This document shows, piece after piece, positions 50,153-58,045 of a stretch of DNA of 64,000 nt. Every line of letters begins with the position of its first letter. The stretch's first letter is position 1. Location of the stretch: positions 1-64,000 of the forward strand of contig JAGZSY010000016.1 in the NCBI GenBank assembly GCA_018380885.1, read 5' to 3'. The position numbers and the translations under genes are program-made. Under the pieces are notes generated by a model. The model made no database searches. It was given only the letters and a program-made list of their open reading frames with translations, and was not told the DNA's origin. This DNA comes from Enterocloster asparagiformis (GTDB taxonomy: Bacteria; Bacillota; Clostridia; Lachnospirales; Lachnospiraceae).

Positions 50153-51037
50153 TCACAAAACCTCCAGCCGCTTTTCAAACCTTCCCATGATCGCCTCAGG
50201 CCGGATAATTATCACAAACGCCTGGGGATCTTCCTGTCTGATCAGCCGCTTTAATCCCTGCAATTCGTATTTATTCACCACAACCATATGGACGGTCTTT
50301 TCGCGGCGGCTGTACTCGCCCCAGCCCCGCCAGCTGGTGACGCCCCGGCACACGGCCCGGCTGATGCGGTCCCCCAGCCCCACATTTTCCGTCACGATGA
50401 ACGCGGATATCTTAATATTCTGATCATGGACGCGGTCCGTTACAAGGGCCGCCGTCAACGCGAACACCATGGAGTAGGCGGCGATTTCCAAATCATAGCG
50501 GACGGCGGCGGCCAGGTAAATACACGCGTTCACCATTACGTTGATCTTCCCCACGCTGAAATCAGGAATTTTCTTGGCGCAGTACATCCCCACAATGTCG
50601 AGCCCGCCCCCGGACCCTCCCGCCCGCAGGGTCATTCCCACGCCCAGCCCGGATAAGGCGCCGCCAATCATGCAGTTTAAAAGCAGATCGTCAAAAAGCG
50701 GGCACGGCGGAGCCGGGATAAGGGCCAGAAGCAGGGATTGTACGAGCACCGCGATCACGGTCCTGTATAAGAACTTTTTCCCCAGGCACTGGTATCCCAG
50801 CCAAAACATCGGGATGTTGATGCACCAGAAAATCACGCCCGTCAAATCCAGCTTCTCCGGTATCCCGACTCCCATAACCTCCTGTAAAAACAGCTTAATG
50901 AGCTGGGCGATCCCGGTAAACCCGCCCCCATACAAGCCGGTCGGAAACAGGAACAGGCGGTAGGCCGCGGCGAAAAACACAACCCCGCAGACAGACCAAA
51001 ACAAATTCGCCGTCTCCCTGTGTTTCGTTTCTCCCAT
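50153..51037 (-). CDS. YitT-family membrane protein (DUF161/DUF2179)
   Basis: 294 residues with about five to six helices in the first 200 residues (glycine-rich LYGGGFTGIAQ and RAGGSGGGLDIVGMY are family marks) and a soluble C-terminal DUF2179 domain (about 215-290, VHMVVVNKYELQGLKRLIRQEDPQAFV). YitT proteins are uncharacterised membrane proteins. It stands alone between the YfcC operon and the amidohydrolase operon. Confidence 0.88.
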   Translation of the reverse strand: MGETKHRETANLFWSVCGVVFFAAAYRLFLFPTGLYGGGFTGIAQLIKLFLQEVMGVGIPEKLDLTGVIFWCINIPMFWLGYQCLGKKFLYRTVIAVLVQSLLLALIPAPPCPLFDDLLLNCMIGGALSGLGVGMTLRAGGSGGGLDIVGMYCAKKIPDFSVGKINVMVNACIYLAAAVRYDLEIAAYSMVFALTAALVTDRVHDQNIKISAFIVTENVGLGDRISRAVCRGVTSWRGWGEYSRREKTVHMVVVNKYELQGLKRLIRQEDPQAFVIIIRPEAIMGRFEKRLEVL

Positions 51038-51108
51038 TGCCCTATATCCCTTCCTATTTAATGGGCGGACGGGGAGGCAGCCGGTTGGCGCCGCCCGTTC
51101 CCGCGCAG

Positions 51109-52443
51109 TCAGACACGTCTCACCATCTGCTCCATGTGAACCGCGGCCTCGCGCCTGATCCTTTCCTCATCCAGCGTCAGCACGTTCCTGTCCTTCATCA
51201 CCAGCCGTCCGTCTATGATTGAATCCGTCACATCATGGCCGTCGGCCGCGTCCACAAGGCTGTTCACCAGATTCTGGGTCGGCGTTATATGGGGCTGGTC
51301 GATTTTCAGCAGTATCACATCCGCTTTCTTCCCCTCCTCCACGCTTCCAGTCAAGTTTCCCAGCCCCATGGCGTTTGCGCCGCCCTGATTGGCCATCTTT
51401 AAAAGTGTGGGGCAGGTCATGACCACCGGATCAAAGTAGGGCAGCCCCCAATATGCCAGCATTGCGTACCGCAGCACCTTGATCTCATCGAACAGGCTCA
51501 GATTGGAGGGCGCCGCGCCGTCGCTGCCCACCCCCACATTCAGTCCCGCTCTCAGAATCTGCGGCGTCTTGGGAAATCCGTGGTAGGCCAGATTCGCCCG
51601 CGGACAGTGTATCACCTTGACCTCCTTTTCAGCCATGCGCTGAATATCCGCATCGGACAGCATCACATTGTGGGCGGTCAGAAGGTTGGGCCCCAGCACC
51701 CCCATCTCATCCAAAAACTCCACCGGGCGTTTCTGATAATTCTTCAGGCAGAAAATAACCTCGTCCCGGTGTTCGCACAGATGGGCGTGAATCCCGGTGT
51801 GCAGCTCGGCGGCCGCATCCCGGACCATGGCGATCAATTCCCTGGAGCAGGTCATGACCTGCCGGATCGCGAACCAGATGCGCACTCTCCCGTCCCCCGC
51901 GCCGTGATAGCTGCGGTATAGGTCTCTGGTGCGATCCACCGCCTCCCGGGCTGTTTCCTTCATGGCCCCGCCCACAATATCCCCCATGTCCATGGTGGAT
52001 TTGGCGATTGCCGCCCGCATGCCGGACTCGATCACCGCCTCGGCCACCTGATCCATGTGCACGCCGCCTGAATCCGCAAACGCCGTGGTTCCGCTTTTGA
52101 TCATTTCCAGACAGGCCAGCTGCGCGCTGATGCGGGTGTCCCCGGGTTTTAAGCTGCTCTCAAAGGGCACCAAAAAGCGCGTCCATATCATAGGGTATTC
52201 ATCGGATACGCGGCCTCTCAACAGCTGCTGGCAGGTATGGGTGTGGCCGTCTGTCATTCCCGGCATGAGCAGTTTTCCCCTGCCGTCCAGCACCGCATTG
52301 CCCTGGTATTCCTGCTCCAGCTGTTGGCACGGGCCAATCCTTTTGATGTAGGACTGATCGATTACAACCGCGCAGGGCCCCGTCACCTTCATATCAGGCT
52401 GCAATACACTGCAGCCCTTTATTAAAATGTCGCATTTCTTCAT
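51109..52443 (-). CDS. ATZ/TRZ-type amidohydrolase (deaminase-like)
   Basis: 444 residues. Amidohydrolase metal ligands: HTH in MTDGHTHTCQQLLRG, HAHLCEHRDE, AHNVMLS and GSDGAAPSN, the pattern of the ATZ/TRZ, guanine-deaminase and S-adenosylhomocysteine-deaminase clade. It likely hydrolyses an amino or halo group from a nitrogen heterocycle in the cytoplasm. GGAGG lies 8 bases before the ATG. It is 17 bases downstream of the small membrane protein and so shares an operon with the DUF3100 transporter pair. Purine or pyrimidine derivatives are plausible substrates given the nearby molybdenum hydroxylase. Confidence 0.86.
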   Translation of the reverse strand: MKKCDILIKGCSVLQPDMKVTGPCAVVIDQSYIKRIGPCQQLEQEYQGNAVLDGRGKLLMPGMTDGHTHTCQQLLRGRVSDEYPMIWTRFLVPFESSLKPGDTRISAQLACLEMIKSGTTAFADSGGVHMDQVAEAVIESGMRAAIAKSTMDMGDIVGGAMKETAREAVDRTRDLYRSYHGAGDGRVRIWFAIRQVMTCSRELIAMVRDAAAELHTGIHAHLCEHRDEVIFCLKNYQKRPVEFLDEMGVLGPNLLTAHNVMLSDADIQRMAEKEVKVIHCPRANLAYHGFPKTPQILRAGLNVGVGSDGAAPSNLSLFDEIKVLRYAMLAYWGLPYFDPVVMTCPTLLKMANQGGANAMGLGNLTGSVEEGKKADVILLKIDQPHITPTQNLVNSLVDAADGHDVTDSIIDGRLVMKDRNVLTLDEERIRREAAVHMEQMVRRV

Positions 52444-52460
52444 GTTCTTTTCCTCCTATA

Positions 52461-52922
52461 TCATATGGCCCCTGTAAAGCGCAGCACGGCGTCCGCCACG
52501 ATTGCCGAGAAAATAAAGGTCCCGGTGATAACCAGCAGCGTGATGATGACCAGCTTCCACCCCATTTTCACAAAATCCTTCAAATCTTTCCCCAGAGATA
52601 TGCCGGCAAACGCCCCCATGGCCGTGGTCGGCGCTAAAAACGCCACCTGGGAGGTCACGTGGATGACGATGTCCTTTACCGGCGAAATCGGACACGCCAG
52701 AAGCAGTCCGGTCAGGGACACGTACATCATGGACGGAAGCTTAATGTATCGGCTCATGAACTTGCTGAGCGTGAGCCCAAAGAGCGCGATGGCGCAGAGC
52801 AGCAGCACGCCTTTGATCGTGTCCGCCAGCGGCATGTGATAGCCCAGCAGATTGGTTATGATGATAATCACAGCCACCATGAGCAGAAGTCCCGCCTGTC
52901 GAATAAAATATTTTCCCACCAT
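52461..52922 (-). CDS. Small membrane protein paired with the DUF3100 protein
   Basis: 153 residues with about four hydrophobic helices (near 8-27, 36-51, 62-78 and 122-147) and a glycine-rich TTAMGAFAGISLG loop. Its ATG shares a base with the stop of the DUF3100 gene (TAATG), and AGAAGGAGG sits inside that gene's end, so the two are translationally coupled. I do not recognise the family; the arrangement suggests the second subunit of a two-protein carrier. Confidence 0.75.
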   Translation of the reverse strand: MVGKYFIRQAGLLLMVAVIIIITNLLGYHMPLADTIKGVLLLCAIALFGLTLSKFMSRYIKLPSMMYVSLTGLLLACPISPVKDIVIHVTSQVAFLAPTTAMGAFAGISLGKDLKDFVKMGWKLVIITLLVITGTFIFSAIVADAVLRFTGAI

Positions 52923-53737
52923 TAGTTTGCCTCCTTCTGTATGATGCGCCCGATCCTCGGCTCCAGTATGGAATACAGCTTGCGCGTGAGGGGCAGTCCC
53001 ACAAAGGTTCCCATGTAAATGCCGGTTATCCCGGTCAGCATGTCGCTGGCACCGCCCATGATCATGATGTCGTCCGCGTACTGCGGATAAATCTCCCCCA
53101 AAGTCCCCGCGGCCGCCGTCATCATGGAGCCGGCCCCTATGCCGCTGGCCATTCCCAGCGCCAGGGGATGAAGGACGTTAAAGGACGCCACCACGCTGGC
53201 AAGAATGCTGAGGAAAACGGTGCCGATCACGCAGCCCACAATGTACACGGCGAATGTCCCCCTTGTCTCCGGGGCGTCCGGGCCAAATATATCCGTGGTG
53301 AGCCCCAGGTTGGAATCCCGGTTGACAGAATAGCATGCTCCGATCGCCTCCTTCTTAAGCCCCAGAAAAAGGGCGATGGGGAGAGAGAAGAGGATCGTCC
53401 CCAGATTTCCGAATTCCTGTAAAATAAGCGCCGGCCCCACGGAAACGAGCTTCGATAAATTGGCTCCGGCCGAAACTCCCATTTTGGCCATAAACGGCGC
53501 CAGCACCACCAGGACCAGGCTGCCGCCCAGCTTGGATTCCGGTACCTTAAAGAGCTTAAAGGCATCCGGCCCCAAAATTCCCCCGATTATGGTGGCAAAT
53601 ACCATCGGAAAGATTGTCAGGGTGCCGATTCCGATATTCAGCTTGACCGTCCCGATCAGATCGCAGATAACCGCAATTACCAGCGCAGCAACATAAACCT
53701 TCCAGTACTTTACAACAACTGTTTTTAGCTTCCCCAT
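52922..53737 (-). CDS. DUF3100 family membrane transporter-like protein
   Basis: 271 residues from ATG 53737 (AGAAGGAG 7 bases upstream); the open frame to 53929 runs through the LysR terminator and is not used. About eight helices with glycine-rich turns (FATIIGGILGPDAFKLF, LGMASGIGAGSMMTAAAGTL). DUF3100 proteins are uncharacterised, and the architecture suggests a secondary carrier. First gene of an operon with the 153-residue membrane protein and the amidohydrolase, so it probably moves the amidohydrolase's substrate or product. Confidence 0.8.
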   Translation of the reverse strand: MGKLKTVVVKYWKVYVAALVIAVICDLIGTVKLNIGIGTLTIFPMVFATIIGGILGPDAFKLFKVPESKLGGSLVLVVLAPFMAKMGVSAGANLSKLVSVGPALILQEFGNLGTILFSLPIALFLGLKKEAIGACYSVNRDSNLGLTTDIFGPDAPETRGTFAVYIVGCVIGTVFLSILASVVASFNVLHPLALGMASGIGAGSMMTAAAGTLGEIYPQYADDIMIMGGASDMLTGITGIYMGTFVGLPLTRKLYSILEPRIGRIIQKEAN

Positions 53738-53803
53738 ACCACTGCTCCTTCTCAAATTTTGTATCTTTAACATAACATAATCCGGCAGCTTCGGGAACAA
53801 GCA

Positions 53804-53831
53804 AAAAAGCGATGGATATCCATCGCTTTTT
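53804..53831. terminator. Perfect 28-base palindrome, terminator of the LysR gene at 53836
   Basis: AAAAAGCGATGGAT is followed directly by its complement, giving a hairpin with A and T runs on both flanks. It sits 4 bases after the LysR stop and about 65 bases before the DUF3100 start, so it terminates LysR and isolates the transporter operon. Confidence 0.88.
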
Positions 53832-53835
53832 CCGG

Positions 53836-54747
53836 TCAGCCCCCGTCGTCCGCCAGCTCGTGGCCAAGGAGGAGCTCTAAAAAATGGCTTGCTATTTCCG
53901 GCAGAATCCTCTTGCTCTTTACCACCCACCCCACGTCCAGCTCAATCCCGTTCTGAAGGGGACGGCATACAATATCGCTGTAATACCGGTCGGACGAGTG
54001 GTAACCGCTTCCCACCACAAAGCCGTTGCACCATCTGAGCAAGGAATAGGTGGATGCCCTGTCCGACACATAAATGATCTTCTTCAGCCGCAAAAAGGGC
54101 TCCCTGTCCGTGTAGGCCAGATTCGCCTCCGATGTCCTGTCGTAGGCGACATAGGGATACTGCTCCAGCTCCTCCAGGGGGACCTCCCGGCGCTCTGCCA
54201 GCGGGTGGCTTTTGGACATATAGATATGGGCCTTTTGATAGGCCAGGTGGTTGTACGTCAGTTGCCGGTTGCGAAATTCCTGCATCATCTGCTCCCTGCG
54301 CTGCCCCGAAAAAAAGATAATCCCCAGGTCGTCCATACCGCGGTCCACCCGCTCCAGTATCTCCAGCGTCTTGCACTCATAGAACCCAAACTCATAGGCT
54401 TCCCCCTCCACGCTGTTGATGGCGGATATAAAGGAATCCATTCCGCAGATATGGTGTTGGGCGGAAACGGAGAACCCCTGATAGCTGCGGTGCTTGCCGA
54501 GGTATTTCTCATCCAAAAAATCCAACCGGGTCAGAATCCCCTTAAATTCGATCAGCAGCTCCTCCCCCTCTTTTGTGAGGCATACGCCCTTGGAATCCCG
54601 GGAAAAGGCGGTAATGCCGTAATAGAACTCTATTTCCTTAATCGCGCTGGACACGCTGGATTGGGCTGCGTACAGCCGTTTTGCCGCTTCGCTGATGGAA
54701 CCGGAATCCGCAACTGCAATAAAATATTTCATCTGCTGTATTGTCAT
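53836..54747 (-). CDS. LysR-family transcriptional regulator
   Basis: 303 residues. Helix-turn-helix MTIQQMKYFIAVADSGSISE with AAQSSVSSAIKEIE, then a LysR ligand-binding domain. GGAGG precedes the ATG. It lies just upstream of, and in the same direction as, the DUF3100/amidohydrolase operon but is separated from it by a strong terminator. A natural regulator of that operon or of the adjacent LysR; inducer unknown. Confidence 0.92.
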   Translation of the reverse strand: MTIQQMKYFIAVADSGSISEAAKRLYAAQSSVSSAIKEIEFYYGITAFSRDSKGVCLTKEGEELLIEFKGILTRLDFLDEKYLGKHRSYQGFSVSAQHHICGMDSFISAINSVEGEAYEFGFYECKTLEILERVDRGMDDLGIIFFSGQRREQMMQEFRNRQLTYNHLAYQKAHIYMSKSHPLAERREVPLEELEQYPYVAYDRTSEANLAYTDREPFLRLKKIIYVSDRASTYSLLRWCNGFVVGSGYHSSDRYYSDIVCRPLQNGIELDVGWVVKSKRILPEIASHFLELLLGHELADDGG

Positions 54748-54835
54748 ATGTTTCCTCCGAAAAATACGCTTCCTGTAACCCTTCGCCGGCAGAAGCGATG
54801 CCTATTGCTCGCGGGGCCGCGCCGCAGCCCAATCT

Positions 54836-55750
54836 TTATCCCAGCACTTCCGCAACCCACGCCTCGAGCATCTGCGCAAATTCCCGGGCCACCGGGCTCA
54901 ATATTTCCTTTTTCCTGCGGATCCAGGCGAGACTGATCTCCACCCCGCAGTCCTTTATGGGGATCGTCCTGATTCCGTGCAGCGCGTAATCCTCGCTGTT
55001 GATCCTGGAGCCGAAGCGGAATGCCTCCGTATATTTCATCATATTGATGGCTGCCGCATTGTCGCTCATGTAGGCGACCTTTTTAAATTCTGTCAGCAAA
55101 ATTCCGCCAACCGAGAGGTAAAACGTCAGATTGGAAAAATAGTCGTCCGGCATCCGGACCACCGGATATTGCAGCAGTTCCTCCGCCTCCACCTCCTCCC
55201 TGCCGTACAGCGGACTTTGCGGCCCCACATTGGCATACCACGTGTCCGTCCCCAGATAGTTGTGCTCCATATTTTTATAGTGGAGCATGTGCTTCACTTC
55301 CTTGGTCTGGACGCTGTTGTAAATCAAAAAGCCAAGCTCCGCCTCCCCGCTCTCCACCGTCTCAATAACGCGCTGCAGCCTGCGCTCCAGCAGCTGGATT
55401 TTGATGTCCTCCCCCTTATGGTGATTATAGACCTGGCTGGCCAGTCTGGAAATCGATACCGCCGGATAGGAGGCAATGGATAGAATGGGCGTCGCCTCCC
55501 TCAGGGCGATCCCCTCGATCAGCTCCATCTGGTTCATAATCGTCCGCGCATACTGGTAAAGCCGTTTGCCGTCCTCGGTCAGTACCACGCCCTTATTATT
55601 ACGCTCAAAAATCTTGATCTTCAGCTCATGCTCCAGATTCATCATCGCACGGCTTAAATTGGGCTGCGTCATCAACAGCTCCGCCGCCGCCTTATTCATG
55701 CTTCCCAGTTCCGCTATTTTCATAAAGTATACAAGCTGCTGTATCTGCAT
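54836..55750 (-). CDS. LysR-family transcriptional regulator
   Basis: 304 residues with HTH MQIQQLVYFMKIAELGSMNK / TQPNLSRAMMNLE and a LysR effector domain. It resembles the neighbouring LysR in length and layout but clearly differs in sequence. It has its own promoter at 55793-55821. The 88-base gap to the next LysR has no clear terminator, so read-through is possible. Confidence 0.92.
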   Translation of the reverse strand: MQIQQLVYFMKIAELGSMNKAAAELLMTQPNLSRAMMNLEHELKIKIFERNNKGVVLTEDGKRLYQYARTIMNQMELIEGIALREATPILSIASYPAVSISRLASQVYNHHKGEDIKIQLLERRLQRVIETVESGEAELGFLIYNSVQTKEVKHMLHYKNMEHNYLGTDTWYANVGPQSPLYGREEVEAEELLQYPVVRMPDDYFSNLTFYLSVGGILLTEFKKVAYMSDNAAAINMMKYTEAFRFGSRINSEDYALHGIRTIPIKDCGVEISLAWIRRKKEILSPVAREFAQMLEAWVAEVLG

Positions 55751-55792
55751 ATAGTCTCCTTTGTAAATGCCAGGAACCTGCTCCTGCTTACA

Positions 55793-55821
55793 ATACTACC
55801 ATATGAGATTCTTCTGTACAA
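55793..55821 (-). promoter_or_regulatory. Promoter of the LysR gene at 54836-55750 (TTGTAC-17-TAGTAT)
   Basis: -35 TTGTAC (55816-55821) and -10 TAGTAT (55793-55798) with 17-base spacing, the -10 extended by TGG, on the minus strand. Start near 55786. Confidence 0.65.
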
Positions 55822-55832
55822 TCCCGAACGTC

Positions 55833-55875
55833 AAAAGAGCCGCCCGGCCCCATATCTTCATGGTGCCGGACGGCT
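55833..55875 (-). terminator. Intrinsic terminator of the old-yellow-enzyme family gene
   Basis: A roughly 15-pair stem with one wobble and one mismatch (AGCCG-CCGGC... / ...GCCGG-CGGCT), followed by CTTTTGA on the minus strand, 14 bases after the stop. Confidence 0.75.
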
Positions 55876-55888
55876 GTCTCTTCATTTA

Positions 55889-57829
55889 TCAGATTCTGAC
55901 CGCTGTCTTGTACGCCGTGTGGAACGCATCCAATATCTTTCCCGCCTTCACACAGTCGCCCACTTCATAAACCTCCAGATCCGGCTCCCCGGCCAGGGTG
56001 TCGTACAGGCTGTGTCTGGCCGACAGGCCCACCGCCACCACCACGTTGTCCCCGGGCAGCTCCATGCGCGCGCCGGTCCGGTCGTTCACCACCCGGACGC
56101 CTCCTGCGCACACCTCCGTCACCCGGAAGCCCGGAATCACCTGGATACGGTTCTTTCCGATCTTCTCGTAGTAGGCGATGACATCCGTCACCGCGCAGTC
56201 GGCCATAATGGCGTCCTTCATCTCCACAATGGTCACTTCATGGCCCTTTTCCGCCAGATCAATGGCGGTTTCCGTCCCGATCATGCCGCCGCCTACCACC
56301 ACGATGCGTTTGCCCAGCTCCGGCTTTTGATCCAGGATCGTCAGGGCGTTCACCACCGACGGGCTGTCGATGCCCGGCACATGAAGCTCGATGGGTCTTG
56401 CTCCCACCGCGCAGATAACCGCGTCGAAGCCCCCTGCCTTCACCATTTCCGGCGTCAGCTCCTCGTAGACCACGGGAATCTCCAGCTTCCTGATCTGCGT
56501 GGTCTGGTACTCGATCAGATGGCGGATGTCCTCCTTGAAATCCGGCGCGGAGGCCTCGTGGAGATATCCGCCCAGCTTGCGCTTCTCGTACAGGGTGACG
56601 TCGTGGCCCTTGAGCTTCAGAACCCGGGCGGCCTCCATCCCCGCGGGACCGCCTCCGGCCACCGCGATCTTTTTCTTCTGCTGCGCGGGCTTGATGGCCA
56701 GGTCGTCCTCGAAGCCCAGCACAGGGTTCACCGCGCACATCACCGTGCGGCCCAGGAAGGAGCTGCGCTGTAAGCAGCCCTCATTGCAGCGGATACACGG
56801 ACGGATGTCCTCCGGCCGGTCCTCCATGGCCTTTTTGACCCACTGGTTATCCGCCCACATGGGACGGCCCAGGGCGATAAAGTCCGCCTTGCCCGTCTCC
56901 AGGATATCCTCCGCGTACTGGGGCAGGGTGATGGAGCCGGAGGCGATCACTGGAATGTTCACCGCCTTCTTGACCGCCTCTGCCGCCCACACATTGTAGC
57001 ACACCGGCATGGCCATCGGGCTCACCTGGTGGATCATGGTGTGGTGGTCCCCTCCGGAAATGTGGAAGGCGTTGATTCCCAAACGCTCCAGCTGCTGGGC
57101 GTAATAAATCGTGTCCTCGATGGTCATGCCCTCAGGCTCGTAGTCCGTGCCGGATAAGCGCACGGTCAGCGGGAAGTCCGGGCCCACCTTTTTGCGGCAG
57201 TTTTCCACGATCTGTCCCAGGAAGCGGAACCGGTTCTCCCGGGAGCCGCCGTACCAGTCCCCCCTCTTGTTGGTGAAGGGCGACAGGAAATTGGTGATCA
57301 GATACCCGTGGGCCGCGTGGATTTCCACCAGGTCGAATCCCGCGTCCACAGCCCGCTTGGCCGCGTCGCCGAAGGCTTCGATCAGCACCTGGATCTCGTC
57401 GATGGTCAATTCCTCGGGAATGCAGTGGAACTGGTCGTAGAGCATGGGCCAGGGGATGGCGGAGGCTGTTTTCATAGGCGGCCCCAGGAAACGCTGGCGC
57501 CCGCAGTGCTCGATCTGTATGCCTGCCTTGGCCCCGTGGTTTTTGATGCTGTCCGCCAGCCAGCCCAGGCCCGCGATGTGCTCGTGGCTGCTGATACCCA
57601 CCTGGCAGTGGCAGGATTTGCTGGCAATATCGTCAATGTACGCGTACTCCACCAGAACCAGTCCGGCCCCTCCGTCCGCCAGCTCCGTGTAGTGGCGCAC
57701 CAGGCGCGCCGTCACCGTGCCGTCCTTATTGCTCAGGCCTGTTGTCTGGGGCGCTTTGACCACGCGGTTTTTCAGTCGCAGCGTGCCGATGCAGCCCGGT
57801 TCAAATAGTTTTGGAAATAATTTCTTCAT
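55889..57829 (-). CDS. NADH:flavin oxidoreductase / 2,4-dienoyl-CoA reductase-type flavoprotein
   Basis: 646 residues from ATG 57829 (AAAGGAG 8 bases upstream). An N-terminal FMN TIM barrel of the old-yellow-enzyme family (about 1-330, VVKAPQTTG, HAAHGYLITNFLSP) is followed by a [4Fe-4S] motif CIRCNEGCLQRSSF...C near 325-345 and a GltD-like FAD/NAD(P)H half starting at GGGPAG. The layout is that of 2,4-dienoyl-CoA reductase, trimethylamine dehydrogenase and bile-acid BaiCD-type enzymes, which reduce activated double bonds. Substrate unknown. It has its own terminator; the molybdenum-hydroxylase operon ends 210 bases upstream. Confidence 0.9.
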   Translation of the reverse strand: MKKLFPKLFEPGCIGTLRLKNRVVKAPQTTGLSNKDGTVTARLVRHYTELADGGAGLVLVEYAYIDDIASKSCHCQVGISSHEHIAGLGWLADSIKNHGAKAGIQIEHCGRQRFLGPPMKTASAIPWPMLYDQFHCIPEELTIDEIQVLIEAFGDAAKRAVDAGFDLVEIHAAHGYLITNFLSPFTNKRGDWYGGSRENRFRFLGQIVENCRKKVGPDFPLTVRLSGTDYEPEGMTIEDTIYYAQQLERLGINAFHISGGDHHTMIHQVSPMAMPVCYNVWAAEAVKKAVNIPVIASGSITLPQYAEDILETGKADFIALGRPMWADNQWVKKAMEDRPEDIRPCIRCNEGCLQRSSFLGRTVMCAVNPVLGFEDDLAIKPAQQKKKIAVAGGGPAGMEAARVLKLKGHDVTLYEKRKLGGYLHEASAPDFKEDIRHLIEYQTTQIRKLEIPVVYEELTPEMVKAGGFDAVICAVGARPIELHVPGIDSPSVVNALTILDQKPELGKRIVVVGGGMIGTETAIDLAEKGHEVTIVEMKDAIMADCAVTDVIAYYEKIGKNRIQVIPGFRVTEVCAGGVRVVNDRTGARMELPGDNVVVAVGLSARHSLYDTLAGEPDLEVYEVGDCVKAGKILDAFHTAYKTAVRI

Positions 57830-57926
57830 GGACCAATCTCCTTTTACCCGTTTATTCCCGCAAAGGAAGGGGGCCAAAGCCATGCGGGCCTGACTTTGGC
57901 GGCAGGACGCGGGGGAAATCCCCCCG

Positions 57927-58045
57927 CGGCTTGCAGTGCATTTTATTAAATTGAATGCCTTACGGCTTGCAGTTCCTTGATAATAAGTTGTACACGCTGC
58001 GGCTTACAGCTCTTTCACATACATTGTGTGCCCCGCGGCTTACCG
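57927..58045. repeat. Four degenerate CGGCTTRCAG repeats with 36-37 base period
   Basis: CGGCTTGCAG at 57927-57936 and 57963-57972, CGGCTTACAG at 58000-58009 and CGGCTTACCG at 58036-58045 are spaced 36, 37 and 36 bases. The last copy covers the stop codon of the molybdenum-hydroxylase gene; the others fill the intergenic space. The sequence between copies is not conserved but often contains short self-complementary segments. A GC hairpin at 57908-57928 without a T run adjoins the first copy. Confidence 0.6.

Noticed and set aside
53738..53929. N-terminal extension of the DUF3100 frame
   Set aside because: It runs through the 28-base terminator palindrome and into the LysR gene; AGAAGGAG supports the start at 53737.
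57927..58045. CRISPR array, because of four repeats with a 36-base period
   Set aside because: Repeat core is only 10 bases, copies are degenerate, spacing is one unit with no spacer-size segment, and no cas genes are nearby.
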